NCBI GenBank assembly: GCA_905206345.1
Contig: CAJLGW010000025.1
Span: forward strand, 1-21,264
Source: an uncultured Sutterella sp.
Lineage (GTDB): Bacteria; Pseudomonadota; Gammaproteobacteria; Burkholderiales; Burkholderiaceae_F
DNA: 21,264 nucleotides
Direction of reading: 5' to 3'
The notes under the pieces were generated by a model. That model made no database searches and was not told the origin of the DNA. It was given only the letters and a program-made list of their open reading frames with translations. Made by a program: the position numbers and the translations under genes. Of the stretch, positions 9,052 to 16,288 are shown in pieces; the first letter of the stretch is position 1; each line of letters opens with the position of its first letter.

Positions 9052-9068
9052 CTCCCGGCTAGCGGGAG
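9052..9068. repeat. Hairpin, candidate subterminal end of the IS200-like remnant
   Basis: CTCCCG (9052-9057) pairs with CGGGAG (9063-9068) around a 5-nt loop. It lies about 125 nt upstream of the tnpA remnant start. IS200/IS605 elements carry subterminal hairpins recognised by TnpA, which fits this position. It is also followed by GGTTTT on the plus strand and could act as a weak rightward terminator. Confidence 0.45.
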
Positions 9069-9127
9069 GTTTTCGGTGACAATAACCCAAAGCACTGAAT
9101 TTTCATGACTTTTGATAGGGATATAGA

Positions 9128-9508
9128 TTATTCTTTACTAGCTTCTTCGTCATCAAGCTCCGGCAACTTGAAAATTAACGGCTGGTATTCGCGTTTAGGA
9201 GCTTCCATGTAACCCACGCAGCGGTAGGTTAAACGAGCCATCGCACCTTTTCCGGTTTCTTGCGGAGAGCGGGAAATCACTTGAACGGGTTGCATCCCAC
9301 GGTTGGTTTCCAAACAGAAGTTCGTGGCAAGACGGCGAGCTTCTTCACGAATCATCATTTCATCTTTCACCCAAGCTTGCATGATTTCCACTTCATAGGT
9401 GGTGGCATCAAGTTGACGATGATTTTCAACCACTTCATTTGAGATGTTGGCACAACCCGTTAACCCTAAGGCTAAGAGCCCAGCTAAGCTTAAAGACACT
9501 AAACGCAT
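9128..9508 (-). CDS. Small lipoprotein of unknown function
   Basis: A 126-aa protein with a lipoprotein signal: MRLVSLSLAGLLALGLTGC, lipobox L-T-G-C with the lipidated Cys19. The mature part is hydrophilic, has two further cysteines (in FCLETNRG and in YRCVGY) that might form a disulphide, and ends acidic. It should sit in the membrane facing the periplasm. I do not recognise the family. The start was moved from an upstream ATG (9532) because AAGG lies about 8 nt before the ATG at 9508 and the signal peptide begins there. It starts 38 nt after the stop of the ATPase gene and may be co-transcribed with it. Confidence 0.75.
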   Translation of the reverse strand: MRLVSLSLAGLLALGLTGCANISNEVVENHRQLDATTYEVEIMQAWVKDEMMIREEARRLATNFCLETNRGMQPVQVISRSPQETGKGAMARLTYRCVGYMEAPKREYQPLIFKLPELDDEEASKE

Positions 9509-9546
9509 GATGTAACCTTTCAAAAAAATCAATGCTTGTATTGTAC

Positions 9547-10725
9547 TTAAAGACGCGTGGCACTGACGAGCGGAAAGTCAGACGTTTCTTGCATGACTGA
9601 GCCATCGGTAATAAAAACGTTATCCGTGCACATCTCATTCATTCGACGCAACACATCCATGTGGCGTAGCTGTTCGGGCATCGGACGAGCCTTATCAGAC
9701 AAGAACCCTACGGGCATATAACCCTTCGGGGTTTTCAGCAGCAACTCAACGTGCTTTTTGGCCGTATCGCGATAAAAGTAAAGGGGAGAGGCTTCGCCCC
9801 AAGCGGCATAACCCTTGGCGATTTCTGAGGCAACAAAGCCCGAGAAAATCTTATCGTAGTCTTCAGAGGCCAAGAGTTCATCTGCGCTACCAATATTGAG
9901 TAAATGACATAAAAGTCCCGTATCGGTAAAGACCATCTTGCCACGCTTGACCTGACGACGTTGGGCAAGTTTTAAAGAGGGGACTTCCATCAAGAGACCA
10001 CAATCAATTAAAAACTGCGTCCAATAAATGGCCGTGGCATAGCTGATACGACACTCTTTTGCCAGACAACTGTGATTGATCTCTTGCATGTTGTTGTGCG
10101 CCAAGGCTTTCAAATACAACAAAAAGAGATCAACTTTCGCAACCTTCATCACGCCCATCACTGTTTCTTGGAAAAACGTTGAGAGCCATTGATCGTAAAA
10201 GGCTCGCGTACTTTGACTGGGCGTCGGGCGAGGCATAAAGCCATGACGAACCGTCTCAAAAAAGAGCGATTGCGGGTATGTGATCGTGAGCGGCACGACA
10301 CCTGTTGATGCAAAAGGTTCTGCCGTTTGACCTTGAAGCTCTCGTTGACTAAAGGGCATTAAGTGATAAACACGAAGGTTATGCGATTTTTTAAGCGTCG
10401 CTTTAACCTCTTCGGGGAGGTTACCCACTAAGACGATACGGCGAGTTTCATCAAAAACGGGGAGTGCTTGAAGCACCTGCGTTGCTAATTCAATACGGTC
10501 AATTAAGAGTTTTTTCCCGTGAAGCGCAAAAAAGTCATCCGGGTGACTGGTTGCTAAGCTTCGCGATTGAATATCGGATAAATCAACGTAAGCAAAATCA
10601 GAAAACTGCGCTTTGGCTAAAGTGGTTTTCCCCACCTTGGGCAACCCCTCAATCAAAATCAAAGGATAGTCTTCGGCTTCTAAGGAAAGCGTGGATTGTA
10701 GGGTTCGGGGAGTGATGGCTGACAT
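9547..10725 (-). CDS. AAA_14/DUF4143-like ATPase with eroded motifs
   Basis: A 392-aa protein with the architecture of the AAA_14 plus DUF4143 family: Walker A GLPKVGKTT (27-35), a Walker-B-like LLIDRIE (73-79), the HLMPFSQREL segment (121-130), a helical middle, then FTDTGLLCHLL (266-276), SEIAKGY and FYRD (317-320). Two expected features are weak. Walker B usually ends D-E, but here it is D76-R77. The C-terminal nuclease-like strand, usually VDF followed by EVK, reads HVELLL (325-330) and PVGFLS (338-343). The family's role is poorly known; some members are considered toxin-like or conflict-related. No clear ribosome binding site precedes the ATG. The gene is flanked by the conserved unknown gene (33 nt upstream) and the lipoprotein gene downstream on the same strand. 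Confidence 0.75.
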   Translation of the reverse strand: MSAITPRTLQSTLSLEAEDYPLILIEGLPKVGKTTLAKAQFSDFAYVDLSDIQSRSLATSHPDDFFALHGKKLLIDRIELATQVLQALPVFDETRRIVLVGNLPEEVKATLKKSHNLRVYHLMPFSQRELQGQTAEPFASTGVVPLTITYPQSLFFETVRHGFMPRPTPSQSTRAFYDQWLSTFFQETVMGVMKVAKVDLFLLYLKALAHNNMQEINHSCLAKECRISYATAIYWTQFLIDCGLLMEVPSLKLAQRRQVKRGKMVFTDTGLLCHLLNIGSADELLASEDYDKIFSGFVASEIAKGYAAWGEASPLYFYRDTAKKHVELLLKTPKGYMPVGFLSDKARPMPEQLRHMDVLRRMNEMCTDNVFITDGSVMQETSDFPLVSATRL

Positions 10726-10758
10726 GATGCGTATAAATTAAAAATAACATTTCAAATT

Positions 10759-11157
10759 TTACACACTTTGTTGTCCAACTTCTTTTGCTTTTGCGTTATC
10801 TTTGAGCTCTTTAAGCTCGGCAATTCTTTTCCGATCGAGAAAGTGCGTTGCGTATTGATTTTCAATAGATTGCTGTCCGCTTTTCTTGCCCGAACGATTG
10901 TAAGACGTTAACGAAGGAGTGAGATTGGATTGCCGAGCGCGTACTCGGATTTCTTTCAAAACAAGAGCAAGCTTACTGAGGTTGGCGTTACAGACTTGCT
11001 CCAGGTACGCGACTTTGCCGTTTCGCCAATTGTTGTAGTTTTGTTTTGAGAGAATACCAATATCCATTAAGACATCCACGACGGTTGCGTAACCTCGTGT
11101 TTGGCATTGACTGGCAACGGCTTGATGAACTTTTTTGGTTAACTCGATGTTATTCAT
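10759..11157 (-). CDS. Conserved protein of unknown function
   Basis: A 132-aa cytoplasmic protein. Its VVDVLMDIGILS, NWRNGKVAYLEQVC, NLSKLALVLKEIR and ENQYATHFL segments match a family of short bacterial hypothetical proteins I have seen in many genomes, for which no function is known to me. It is mostly helical and has a basic, Gln/Lys-rich C-terminus. The open frame extends to 11241, but the extra 28 residues overlap the end of the ACT gene and read like AT-rich spacer, and the conserved part begins at MNNIELTKK, so I start at 11157. No Shine-Dalgarno is visible there. It lies in a same-strand series between the ACT gene and the ATPase gene. Confidence 0.65.
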   Translation of the reverse strand: MNNIELTKKVHQAVASQCQTRGYATVVDVLMDIGILSKQNYNNWRNGKVAYLEQVCNANLSKLALVLKEIRVRARQSNLTPSLTSYNRSGKKSGQQSIENQYATHFLDRKRIAELKELKDNAKAKEVGQQSV

Positions 11158-11206
11158 AGGGAAATTAAAAAAAATAATAAAACAATCGTGTTTGAAGGCT
11201 CTTGGT

Positions 11207-11551
11207 TTAACGCACTGCAATGGTGTAGTCGTTTCTCTCAAGAATGGTCAATGACTTTTCAAAATTGCTTTCCTTGACAAGTATGTAGTCGGTATTGAAA
11301 GTCGAAATCACAAAAATCCCAATCTTTTCTTTGGCCAAGATCGTTGAAATTTTTGACAAAATTTCAATTAACGAAAAGTCCAACGTGCCGACAATTCGGA
11401 AAGCTCTCCAACCGTCTTCTCGCTCTGTTGTGTTAGAGGGAACATTGTCTGTAGCGCAAACCAAAGAGTTTTCGCAGTTGGTCTTGCCGATAAAGCAAAA
11501 GTCTTGAGACAAGTCGGCTTGAGAGTAGTCCTTGACCTTGCAGACAGTCAA
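11207..11551 (-). CDS. ACT-domain protein with an abnormal start
   Basis: A 114-residue small-molecule-binding type protein. The N-terminal half has CKVKDYSQADL and FCFIGKT; the C-terminal ACT domain has DGWRAFRIVGTLDFSLIEILSKIS and IGIFVISTFNTDYILVKE (each seen as one continuous segment). This matches a stand-alone ACT family that is common in Firmicutes and sporadic in proteobacteria; its ligand is thought to be an amino acid, but that is not shown here. The frame opens at a TTG (11549-11551) with no ribosome binding site, while a normal ATG 12 nt upstream (11558-11560) is out of frame by one T in a run of seven. One extra T would give an in-frame ATG. A TTGACA at 11580-11585 could place transcription close to the TTG, so a leaderless start is possible. 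It precedes the unknown gene by 49 nt. Confidence 0.7.
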   Translation of the reverse strand: MTVCKVKDYSQADLSQDFCFIGKTNCENSLVCATDNVPSNTTEREDGWRAFRIVGTLDFSLIEILSKISTILAKEKIGIFVISTFNTDYILVKESNFEKSLTILERNDYTIAVR

Positions 11552-11643
11552 AAAAATGTCATTTTTTTTTCAATTTTGATGTCAATAGAACTCCCTCTAA
11601 CAGACTTGTCTCGTTAACTTAATTTTAAGACTGAGATCCCAAA

Positions 11644-12279
11644 CTAGTCGATCGGACGATGAGCAGGGAAAATCTTACCCCAAACTTTCAAGAAAACTTT
11701 AGCAATTTGACCCGAGCAAACGGCCGTGATGAGCGTGCCTTCTCGTAAACCCACGATGGTTCCGAAGGTTAAGAGGGACAAAATCACCGTCACTGTGACA
11801 AGGAAAATGTCAACGCCCATACGAAGGTGACCGAAACTGCCGCCCCAGCGCTCCATAATGCTTAATACCAACCCTTCCGGCGGCAAAATCGCTAAACGCG
11901 CAAAGACCATCGAGGCAATACCAAGCCCCGTTAAAGTGGTTCCTAAAAGAACCATCAACACTTGTTGCGTGTAGGTTTGAGGAACCATGGCTGCCGTTAC
12001 CATCATGGCCACGTCAAAAATCATCCCGAACACAAAGCAAATCGGCAACTGCTTCACGGCCTTGATCCAAAAGTTTTTGTGATTGACCATGATCTGCAGG
12101 ACGAAAAAGAAAACGTTCGTTAAAAACACATAAAAGCCCATACTAAGCCCCGTGAGCTTAGTCAAAAGAAAGGCTAATAAACTCACGGTGCCCGTGCCTA
12201 ATCCTGCGTGTGTAACCGTTGCGATGCCAAGAGATAAGGTGCAAAGACCAAAAAAGAAAATTAAAAAACGAGTAAACAT
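11644..12279 (-). CDS. YczE/YitT-like integral membrane protein
   Basis: A 211-aa inner-membrane protein with about five to six spans, starting with an uncleaved hydrophobic helix (residues 3-24). The GIATVTHAGLGTGTVSLL and GLREGTLITAVCSGQIAKVF segments are typical of the YczE/YyaS family of small permease-like proteins, whose substrates are not established. AGGTGA lies about 4 nt before the ATG, supporting the start. It is divergent from the LysR regulator gene, with a 10-bp inverted repeat between them. Its C-terminal coding sequence recurs at 19274-19367, so a second copy once existed nearby. A link to the neighbouring LysR system is possible only by position. Confidence 0.8.
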   Translation of the reverse strand: MFTRFLIFFFGLCTLSLGIATVTHAGLGTGTVSLLAFLLTKLTGLSMGFYVFLTNVFFFVLQIMVNHKNFWIKAVKQLPICFVFGMIFDVAMMVTAAMVPQTYTQQVLMVLLGTTLTGLGIASMVFARLAILPPEGLVLSIMERWGGSFGHLRMGVDIFLVTVTVILSLLTFGTIVGLREGTLITAVCSGQIAKVFLKVWGKIFPAHRPID

Positions 12280-12296
12280 TGTTCACCTAAAACCAT

Positions 12297-12356
12297 GCGA
12301 AATTGTGATTTTGTTAAACGATTCCCGGTGTTCTTTCCTCACGTTAACAATTTCGC
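12297..12356. promoter_or_regulatory. 10-bp inverted repeat between yczE-like gene and lysR
   Basis: GCGAAATTGT (12297-12306) recurs exactly as its complement ACAATTTCGC (12347-12356), 40 nt apart, in the divergent promoter region. Each arm differs by one base from GCGAATTTGT inside the first LysR-type dyad at 13513-13522. It may be a pair of regulator half-sites. The surrounding 12357-12519 stretch is AT-rich and holds no gene. Confidence 0.45.
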
Positions 12357-12534
12357 TTAAAAATAAAATACAGCATTTTTTAATAAAAATTCAAATCGAA
12401 GTTTTTCTCTTTTAAGAAATTTTGTGTAGTCAGAATGTGCCAAATTTTCAGATGCGTACTTGTGTTCATAAGAAGTCTTTACATTCAATGTCTTTTCAAA
12501 GACAATATAAAAATCAATTATGAAAGGACGGATG

Positions 12535-13488
12535 ATGGGCCGCGAACAAGATTTACTCACATGGCGTTTATTTGCACTTTCTGCCAAAGAGGGGAGTCTG
12601 AATGCCGCTTGCGACAAGCTTCAATTGGATCCCAGTGCCGCAAGCCGCATGATCAAGGCACTTGAACGTGATTTGGGGGTGAGTCTCTACAATCGTGCGA
12701 CGCGCCCCGTGACCCTTTCAGCAGCAGGTCGTTTGGCTTTGACCGAAGTGCAAAAACTCATCGATCAACACGACAAGCTCCTTCAAGTCCTGCATGAAGA
12801 TCGAAACGAATTGTCCGGGACCATTCGAGTCGCGACCTATGCCGGCATTGGTGCCTTAGAAATCACGCCGCTTTTGGTCAAGTTTCAAACGATTTATTCT
12901 GATATTGCGTTTGATTTGGTAGAACTCACCGCGCCGCCCCCGAAGGGCTTTATTGATGCCGAAGGAAAAACGGTTGACGTGATTGTGGCCTACGGGGCTG
13001 AAGAGTTTCCTAATGTCGTTCCCTACTATGTGGGGGATATGCCTTTTGTGGCTTGCGCCTCTCCGCAATACATTCGCCGTCACGGTAAGCCCATGACGCC
13101 TAGCGATTGTCCCAATCATATCAGCATTCGGTTTACGTCCGCTTCACGAGTGCCTGCCACGGAACTGATGAAGGGCGATGAGCGTTTCCCTTTGCAATGG
13201 AAGAGTTCATTGGCGTTTCATACGCTTGCAGCAGCTAAAAATGCCTTACTTTTGGGCGGTGGCGTTGCCGTGGACTTCCCGATGTATCACTCTCGAGAAG
13301 AGCTTAAAAGCGGTACGCTGGTTCCGGTCTTAGACGGTTGGCACACGCCGACATTGACTTGCTTTGTCTATTCGCAAAAAGAATCGCTTCAATACCGACG
13401 CGTGAGTCTTTTTGTTGATTGGCTCGTTGACAAACAACGTGAAAAATTCCGCGAGCTCAAAGAAGTTTTCGATAATCTCGTTCCATAA
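12535..13488 (+). CDS. LysR-family transcriptional regulator
   Basis: A 317-aa regulator with an N-terminal winged HTH (about residues 5-65: TWRLFALSAKEGSLNAACDK, QLDPSAASRMIKALERDLGV, then the wing) and a periplasmic-binding-like effector domain from about residue 88 (GTIRVATYAGIGALEITPLL). LysR proteins usually bind a small molecule linked to the pathway they control. The open frame has ATGs at 12520, 12532 and 12535. AAAGGA (12523-12528) is 6 nt before the third, so I start there. It lies directly upstream of the carrier, porin, lyase and amidohydrolase genes on the same strand and is divergent from the YczE-like gene, which makes both its natural targets. Confidence 0.92.
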   Translation: MGREQDLLTWRLFALSAKEGSLNAACDKLQLDPSAASRMIKALERDLGVSLYNRATRPVTLSAAGRLALTEVQKLIDQHDKLLQVLHEDRNELSGTIRVATYAGIGALEITPLLVKFQTIYSDIAFDLVELTAPPPKGFIDAEGKTVDVIVAYGAEEFPNVVPYYVGDMPFVACASPQYIRRHGKPMTPSDCPNHISIRFTSASRVPATELMKGDERFPLQWKSSLAFHTLAAAKNALLLGGGVAVDFPMYHSREELKSGTLVPVLDGWHTPTLTCFVYSQKESLQYRRVSLFVDWLVDKQREKFRELKEVFDNLVP

Positions 13489-13510
13489 CCTTAGTAGTTT
13501 CCCTATCGTA

Positions 13511-13644
13511 TGGCGAATTTGTCCATTACCTCTGGATTAATTTGCCATATGATCAATTTCTATCTTTCCCCGTCAATACAACGTTTCTGTGCCAACGCGA
13601 TACCTTAAGCCATTAAAAGAGCCTATTAATGGATAAATTATCCA
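13511..13644. promoter_or_regulatory. Three TGG-N9-CCA dyads, candidate LysR operators
   Basis: Three 15-bp dyads of the same shape stand in the gap between lysR and the carrier gene: TGGCGAATTTGTCCA (13511-13525), TGGATTAATTTGCCA (13533-13547) and TGGATAAATTATCCA (13630-13644). The third is a perfect palindrome with 7-bp arms. The centres of the first two are 22 bp apart, about two helical turns, as in LysR activation and repression site pairs. The gap otherwise holds no gene and no clear sigma-70 promoter. Confidence 0.65.
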
Positions 13645-13734
13645 CTAAGAAAGGATTTAATTGCCTTTTCGATAACTAATCTTGGGCGAATAATGAGAGC
13701 GTTCTTTTCTCATTCCGTCAAAGGAGTTGTCGTT

Positions 13735-14997
13735 ATGACGTGGCAAATTTGGTGTTCTGTCGCCATTATTCTTCTCACGATCTACGCACTGGTCAAACGT
13801 CTTGAAACTCGCATGGTTTTGTTCCTTGCTGGGCTTGCAATGTGTTTGATTGCCGGTGCGCCATTGAATGCCTTTAAAGCTTTTATTAAAGGCATGACCA
13901 ATCCGACCCTGGTACCGGCCATTTGTGCTGCCATGGGTTTTGCTTATGTTGTCACTGCCAGTAAGTGCGACTTGCACTTAGTTAAAGCTTTGGCTAAGCC
14001 CTTGCGCAGTTTAGGTGCCTTACTCATTTTGGTTTGCACGGTGATTACCTTCTTGGTCAATATCGCCATTATGAGTGCCGCCGGTACCGCTGCTACGGTG
14101 GGCGCAACCTTTATTCCGTTATTGATTCGTGCAGGTATCCGTCCGGCAGGCGCCGCTGCCGCTGTGGCCGGTGGCACGATGTGCGGTCTTTTGATCAATC
14201 CGGGCTGCGCTCACGATATCTACATCGCTCAAATGGCCAAGATGCCTTTGATGGACTTCATCGGTTGGGCAACGCCTTACGTTGTCGGCTTATTCATGAT
14301 TTCTGCCATTGGTTTGACGTTGGTTTGCGTCTTTAAGTATGGCGACCACAAGATGAGCGATGAAGAACGTACTCAATTAGAAACGAACACTGATGCTGAA
14401 GACTTCAAGATCAATCCCATTAAGGCGATTGCACCTTTGGTGCCGATGGCCATTTTGATTGCCTCTGCCATCTTCTTCCCCAAGTCCGGTATCGAAGTGG
14501 TGACCTCCATGATCATCGGTGTGATTTTCATCGCCTTGATCACGATGAAGGATCCGGGTGGTTTGTCCAAGGACTTCTTTAAGGGGTTGGGTGCCGGTTA
14601 CGCACAAGTCATTGGTCTGATCATCGCCGCAGGCGTCTTTGTCGCCGGTCTTCAAGCTACGGGTACAGTGAGCGCCTTCATCGGTTTCCTTAAAAACAGT
14701 AACGACATTGCTCGTTGGGGCGCCTCCATTGGCCCCTTCTTGATGGCCGTCGGTACGGGTTCGGGTGAAGCTGCGATTTGGGCCTTTAACCAAGCCGTCA
14801 CGCCTGCCGCTGCTTCCTTCGGTATGGAATCTCACGGTTTAGGTCTTTTGGCAGCCATGGCCGGTCAATTTGGCCGCACGGCAAGTCCATTGGCCGGTGC
14901 CGTCATTATCGTGGCCGGTATTGCCAAAGTCTCTCCCATTGAAGTTTCTAAGCGCACCTTTGCCGGCAGTTTGTTGCCGTCATTGTCTCGGCTTTGA
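13735..14997 (+). CDS. dcuC: DcuC-family C4-dicarboxylate carrier (probable 3' frameshift)
   Basis: A 420-aa inner-membrane carrier with about 12 spans. Segments such as NIAIMSAAGTAATVGATFIPLLIRAG, GGTMCGLLINPGCAHDI and MAVGTGSGEAAIWAFNQAVTP are typical of the DcuC family, which exchanges or exports succinate and fumarate in anaerobes. An AAGGAG site 8 nt before the ATG at 13735 selects this start over an unsupported ATG at 13693. The annotated end reads SLLPSLSRL and stops at 14997. In the next frame, from about 14973 to 15008, the DNA reads VAVIVSALILV and then TAA, which is the hydrophobic end expected of the last span. A single missing base near 14971-14973 would explain this. The true substrate may be another dicarboxylate used by the enzymes downstream. 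Confidence 0.88.
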   Translation: MTWQIWCSVAIILLTIYALVKRLETRMVLFLAGLAMCLIAGAPLNAFKAFIKGMTNPTLVPAICAAMGFAYVVTASKCDLHLVKALAKPLRSLGALLILVCTVITFLVNIAIMSAAGTAATVGATFIPLLIRAGIRPAGAAAAVAGGTMCGLLINPGCAHDIYIAQMAKMPLMDFIGWATPYVVGLFMISAIGLTLVCVFKYGDHKMSDEERTQLETNTDAEDFKINPIKAIAPLVPMAILIASAIFFPKSGIEVVTSMIIGVIFIALITMKDPGGLSKDFFKGLGAGYAQVIGLIIAAGVFVAGLQATGTVSAFIGFLKNSNDIARWGASIGPFLMAVGTGSGEAAIWAFNQAVTPAAASFGMESHGLGLLAAMAGQFGRTASPLAGAVIIVAGIAKVSPIEVSKRTFAGSLLPSLSRL

Positions 14998-15042
14998 TCT
15001 TGGTTTAACTCTTTCTTTCACTAATTTTTTGGATGACTAAAA

Positions 15043-16218
15043 ATGTTTAAGAAATCTCTTTTAAGTATCGCTTTAGCTTCTCTTTGTGGCACGGCTGCAG
15101 CCGCCGACGTTCAAGTCTTCGGTTTCTTTGATCAAGGCGTTGCCTTCTTGAATGAACACTTGGCTGTCGGTATGGGTGGCCCTGCTGCTGCCAAGCAACA
15201 AAAGTTAGCAGCCGGTAAAGATCAACTTTCATTAGCTGCTCGTAAGAATTCCTTCACGCAAGGTACGGGCAATGTCAGCACCTTCGGCTTTAAAGCCAGC
15301 GAACAAATCACGGATGATTTGACGGTTGGTATTCATCTCGAACAAGCTTTCTTTGCCGATACCGGTGAAGAGTACATGAAGGGCATCGGTTTTGAACGAG
15401 AATCAAGTATTGCCCTTAATTCCAAGAGCTACGGTCAATTAAAGATGGGTCGTATGCCAGCTTTGACGACGGGTTCCGGTACCACGGGTATCTTTAATAG
15501 CCGCGTCAATCCCTTTGGTGCCGGTTACGGCAACATGACGGGCGGTTGGAAGTTTGTGGGTACGTTGGCTTCTGCTCGTCACAACAACATGATTAACTAC
15601 ATCTCTCCCACCGTGAACGGCGTGACGATTCATGCTCAACACTCTTTAGGTGACACGAAGGACGATGCGCTTGAAGGCAGTACCGATGTGAACCGCTTTA
15701 GTGCCATCGGTATGACGGTTAAGGGTGAAAACTACTTCATCGCCGCTGCCGTTGACTGGTTGAAGATGGGCCAAAAGACGGGTGCCGTGACGGACGACTC
15801 CTATAAGGCGATCGTGGGCGGCCACTATAACTTCGGAGACATCAAGGCTTATGCTTCTGCTCAATACATGAAAAACGTTCAATACATCGGCGGTTATTCC
15901 ACGAAGGAATACGCTGTGATGCCCGATGGTCAAACAAAGACCAAGGGCTTTGACGGTTGGGCATTGGCAACGGGTTTTGACACCAATGTCGGTAAGGGCA
16001 AGGCCATGTTTAGCGTCGGTTACGGTCAAGGTGAAAACCAAAACCTTGCTGACAACAACGAATACAAGCGTATGAATGTCGGTATCGGTTATCGCTATCC
16101 GATGAGTAAGCAAACGTCGCTTTACGCTGTGAGCGGCTACTTCTGGGAAGATGCCGATTACATCGAAGACAATATCTACGCCAGCGAAGTGATCCTTGGT
16201 TTGATGCATCGCTTCTAA
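15043..16218 (+). CDS. Gram-negative general porin
   Basis: A 391-aa outer-membrane beta-barrel. The signal peptide (MFKKSLLSIALASLCGTAAA, cleavage before ADVQVFG) is followed by the barrel with GFKASEQITDDLTVGIHLEQ, YGQLKMGRMPALTTGS and NNMINYISPTVNGVTIHAQH, the usual order in trimeric porins of Burkholderiales, and the chain ends in Phe as required for BAM-dependent insertion. It should admit small hydrophilic solutes. GGAT lies 9 nt before the ATG. It sits between the DcuC gene and the lyase gene on the same strand, consistent with substrate-specific uptake across the outer membrane, although porins of this family are usually of broad specificity. Confidence 0.93.
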   Translation: MFKKSLLSIALASLCGTAAAADVQVFGFFDQGVAFLNEHLAVGMGGPAAAKQQKLAAGKDQLSLAARKNSFTQGTGNVSTFGFKASEQITDDLTVGIHLEQAFFADTGEEYMKGIGFERESSIALNSKSYGQLKMGRMPALTTGSGTTGIFNSRVNPFGAGYGNMTGGWKFVGTLASARHNNMINYISPTVNGVTIHAQHSLGDTKDDALEGSTDVNRFSAIGMTVKGENYFIAAAVDWLKMGQKTGAVTDDSYKAIVGGHYNFGDIKAYASAQYMKNVQYIGGYSTKEYAVMPDGQTKTKGFDGWALATGFDTNVGKGKAMFSVGYGQGENQNLADNNEYKRMNVGIGYRYPMSKQTSLYAVSGYFWEDADYIEDNIYASEVILGLMHRF

Positions 16219-16228
16219 TTGACTGTTC

Positions 16229-16258
16229 GTGCGGTAGGGGAAAGGTCCTTTACCGCAC
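16229..16258 (+). terminator. Hairpin between porin and lyase genes
   Basis: GTGCGGTA (16229-16236) pairs perfectly with TACCGCAC (16251-16258) just after the porin stop. The following bases (TTATCC) are not a T-tract, so it is better read as a partial terminator or mRNA-stabilising stem that lets porin be made in excess over the enzymes. Confidence 0.5.
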
Positions 16259-16288
16259 TTATCCAATGATAAATGGAGATAAAAGTAA

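Noticed and set aside
12357..12617. 86-codon minus-strand frame overlapping the start of lysR
   Set aside because: It overlaps the HTH-coding region, is AT-driven and has no supporting site.
15646..16266. 206-codon minus-strand frame opposite the porin gene
   Set aside because: It is the long shadow frame produced by the porin's codon use; the porin on the plus strand is certain.
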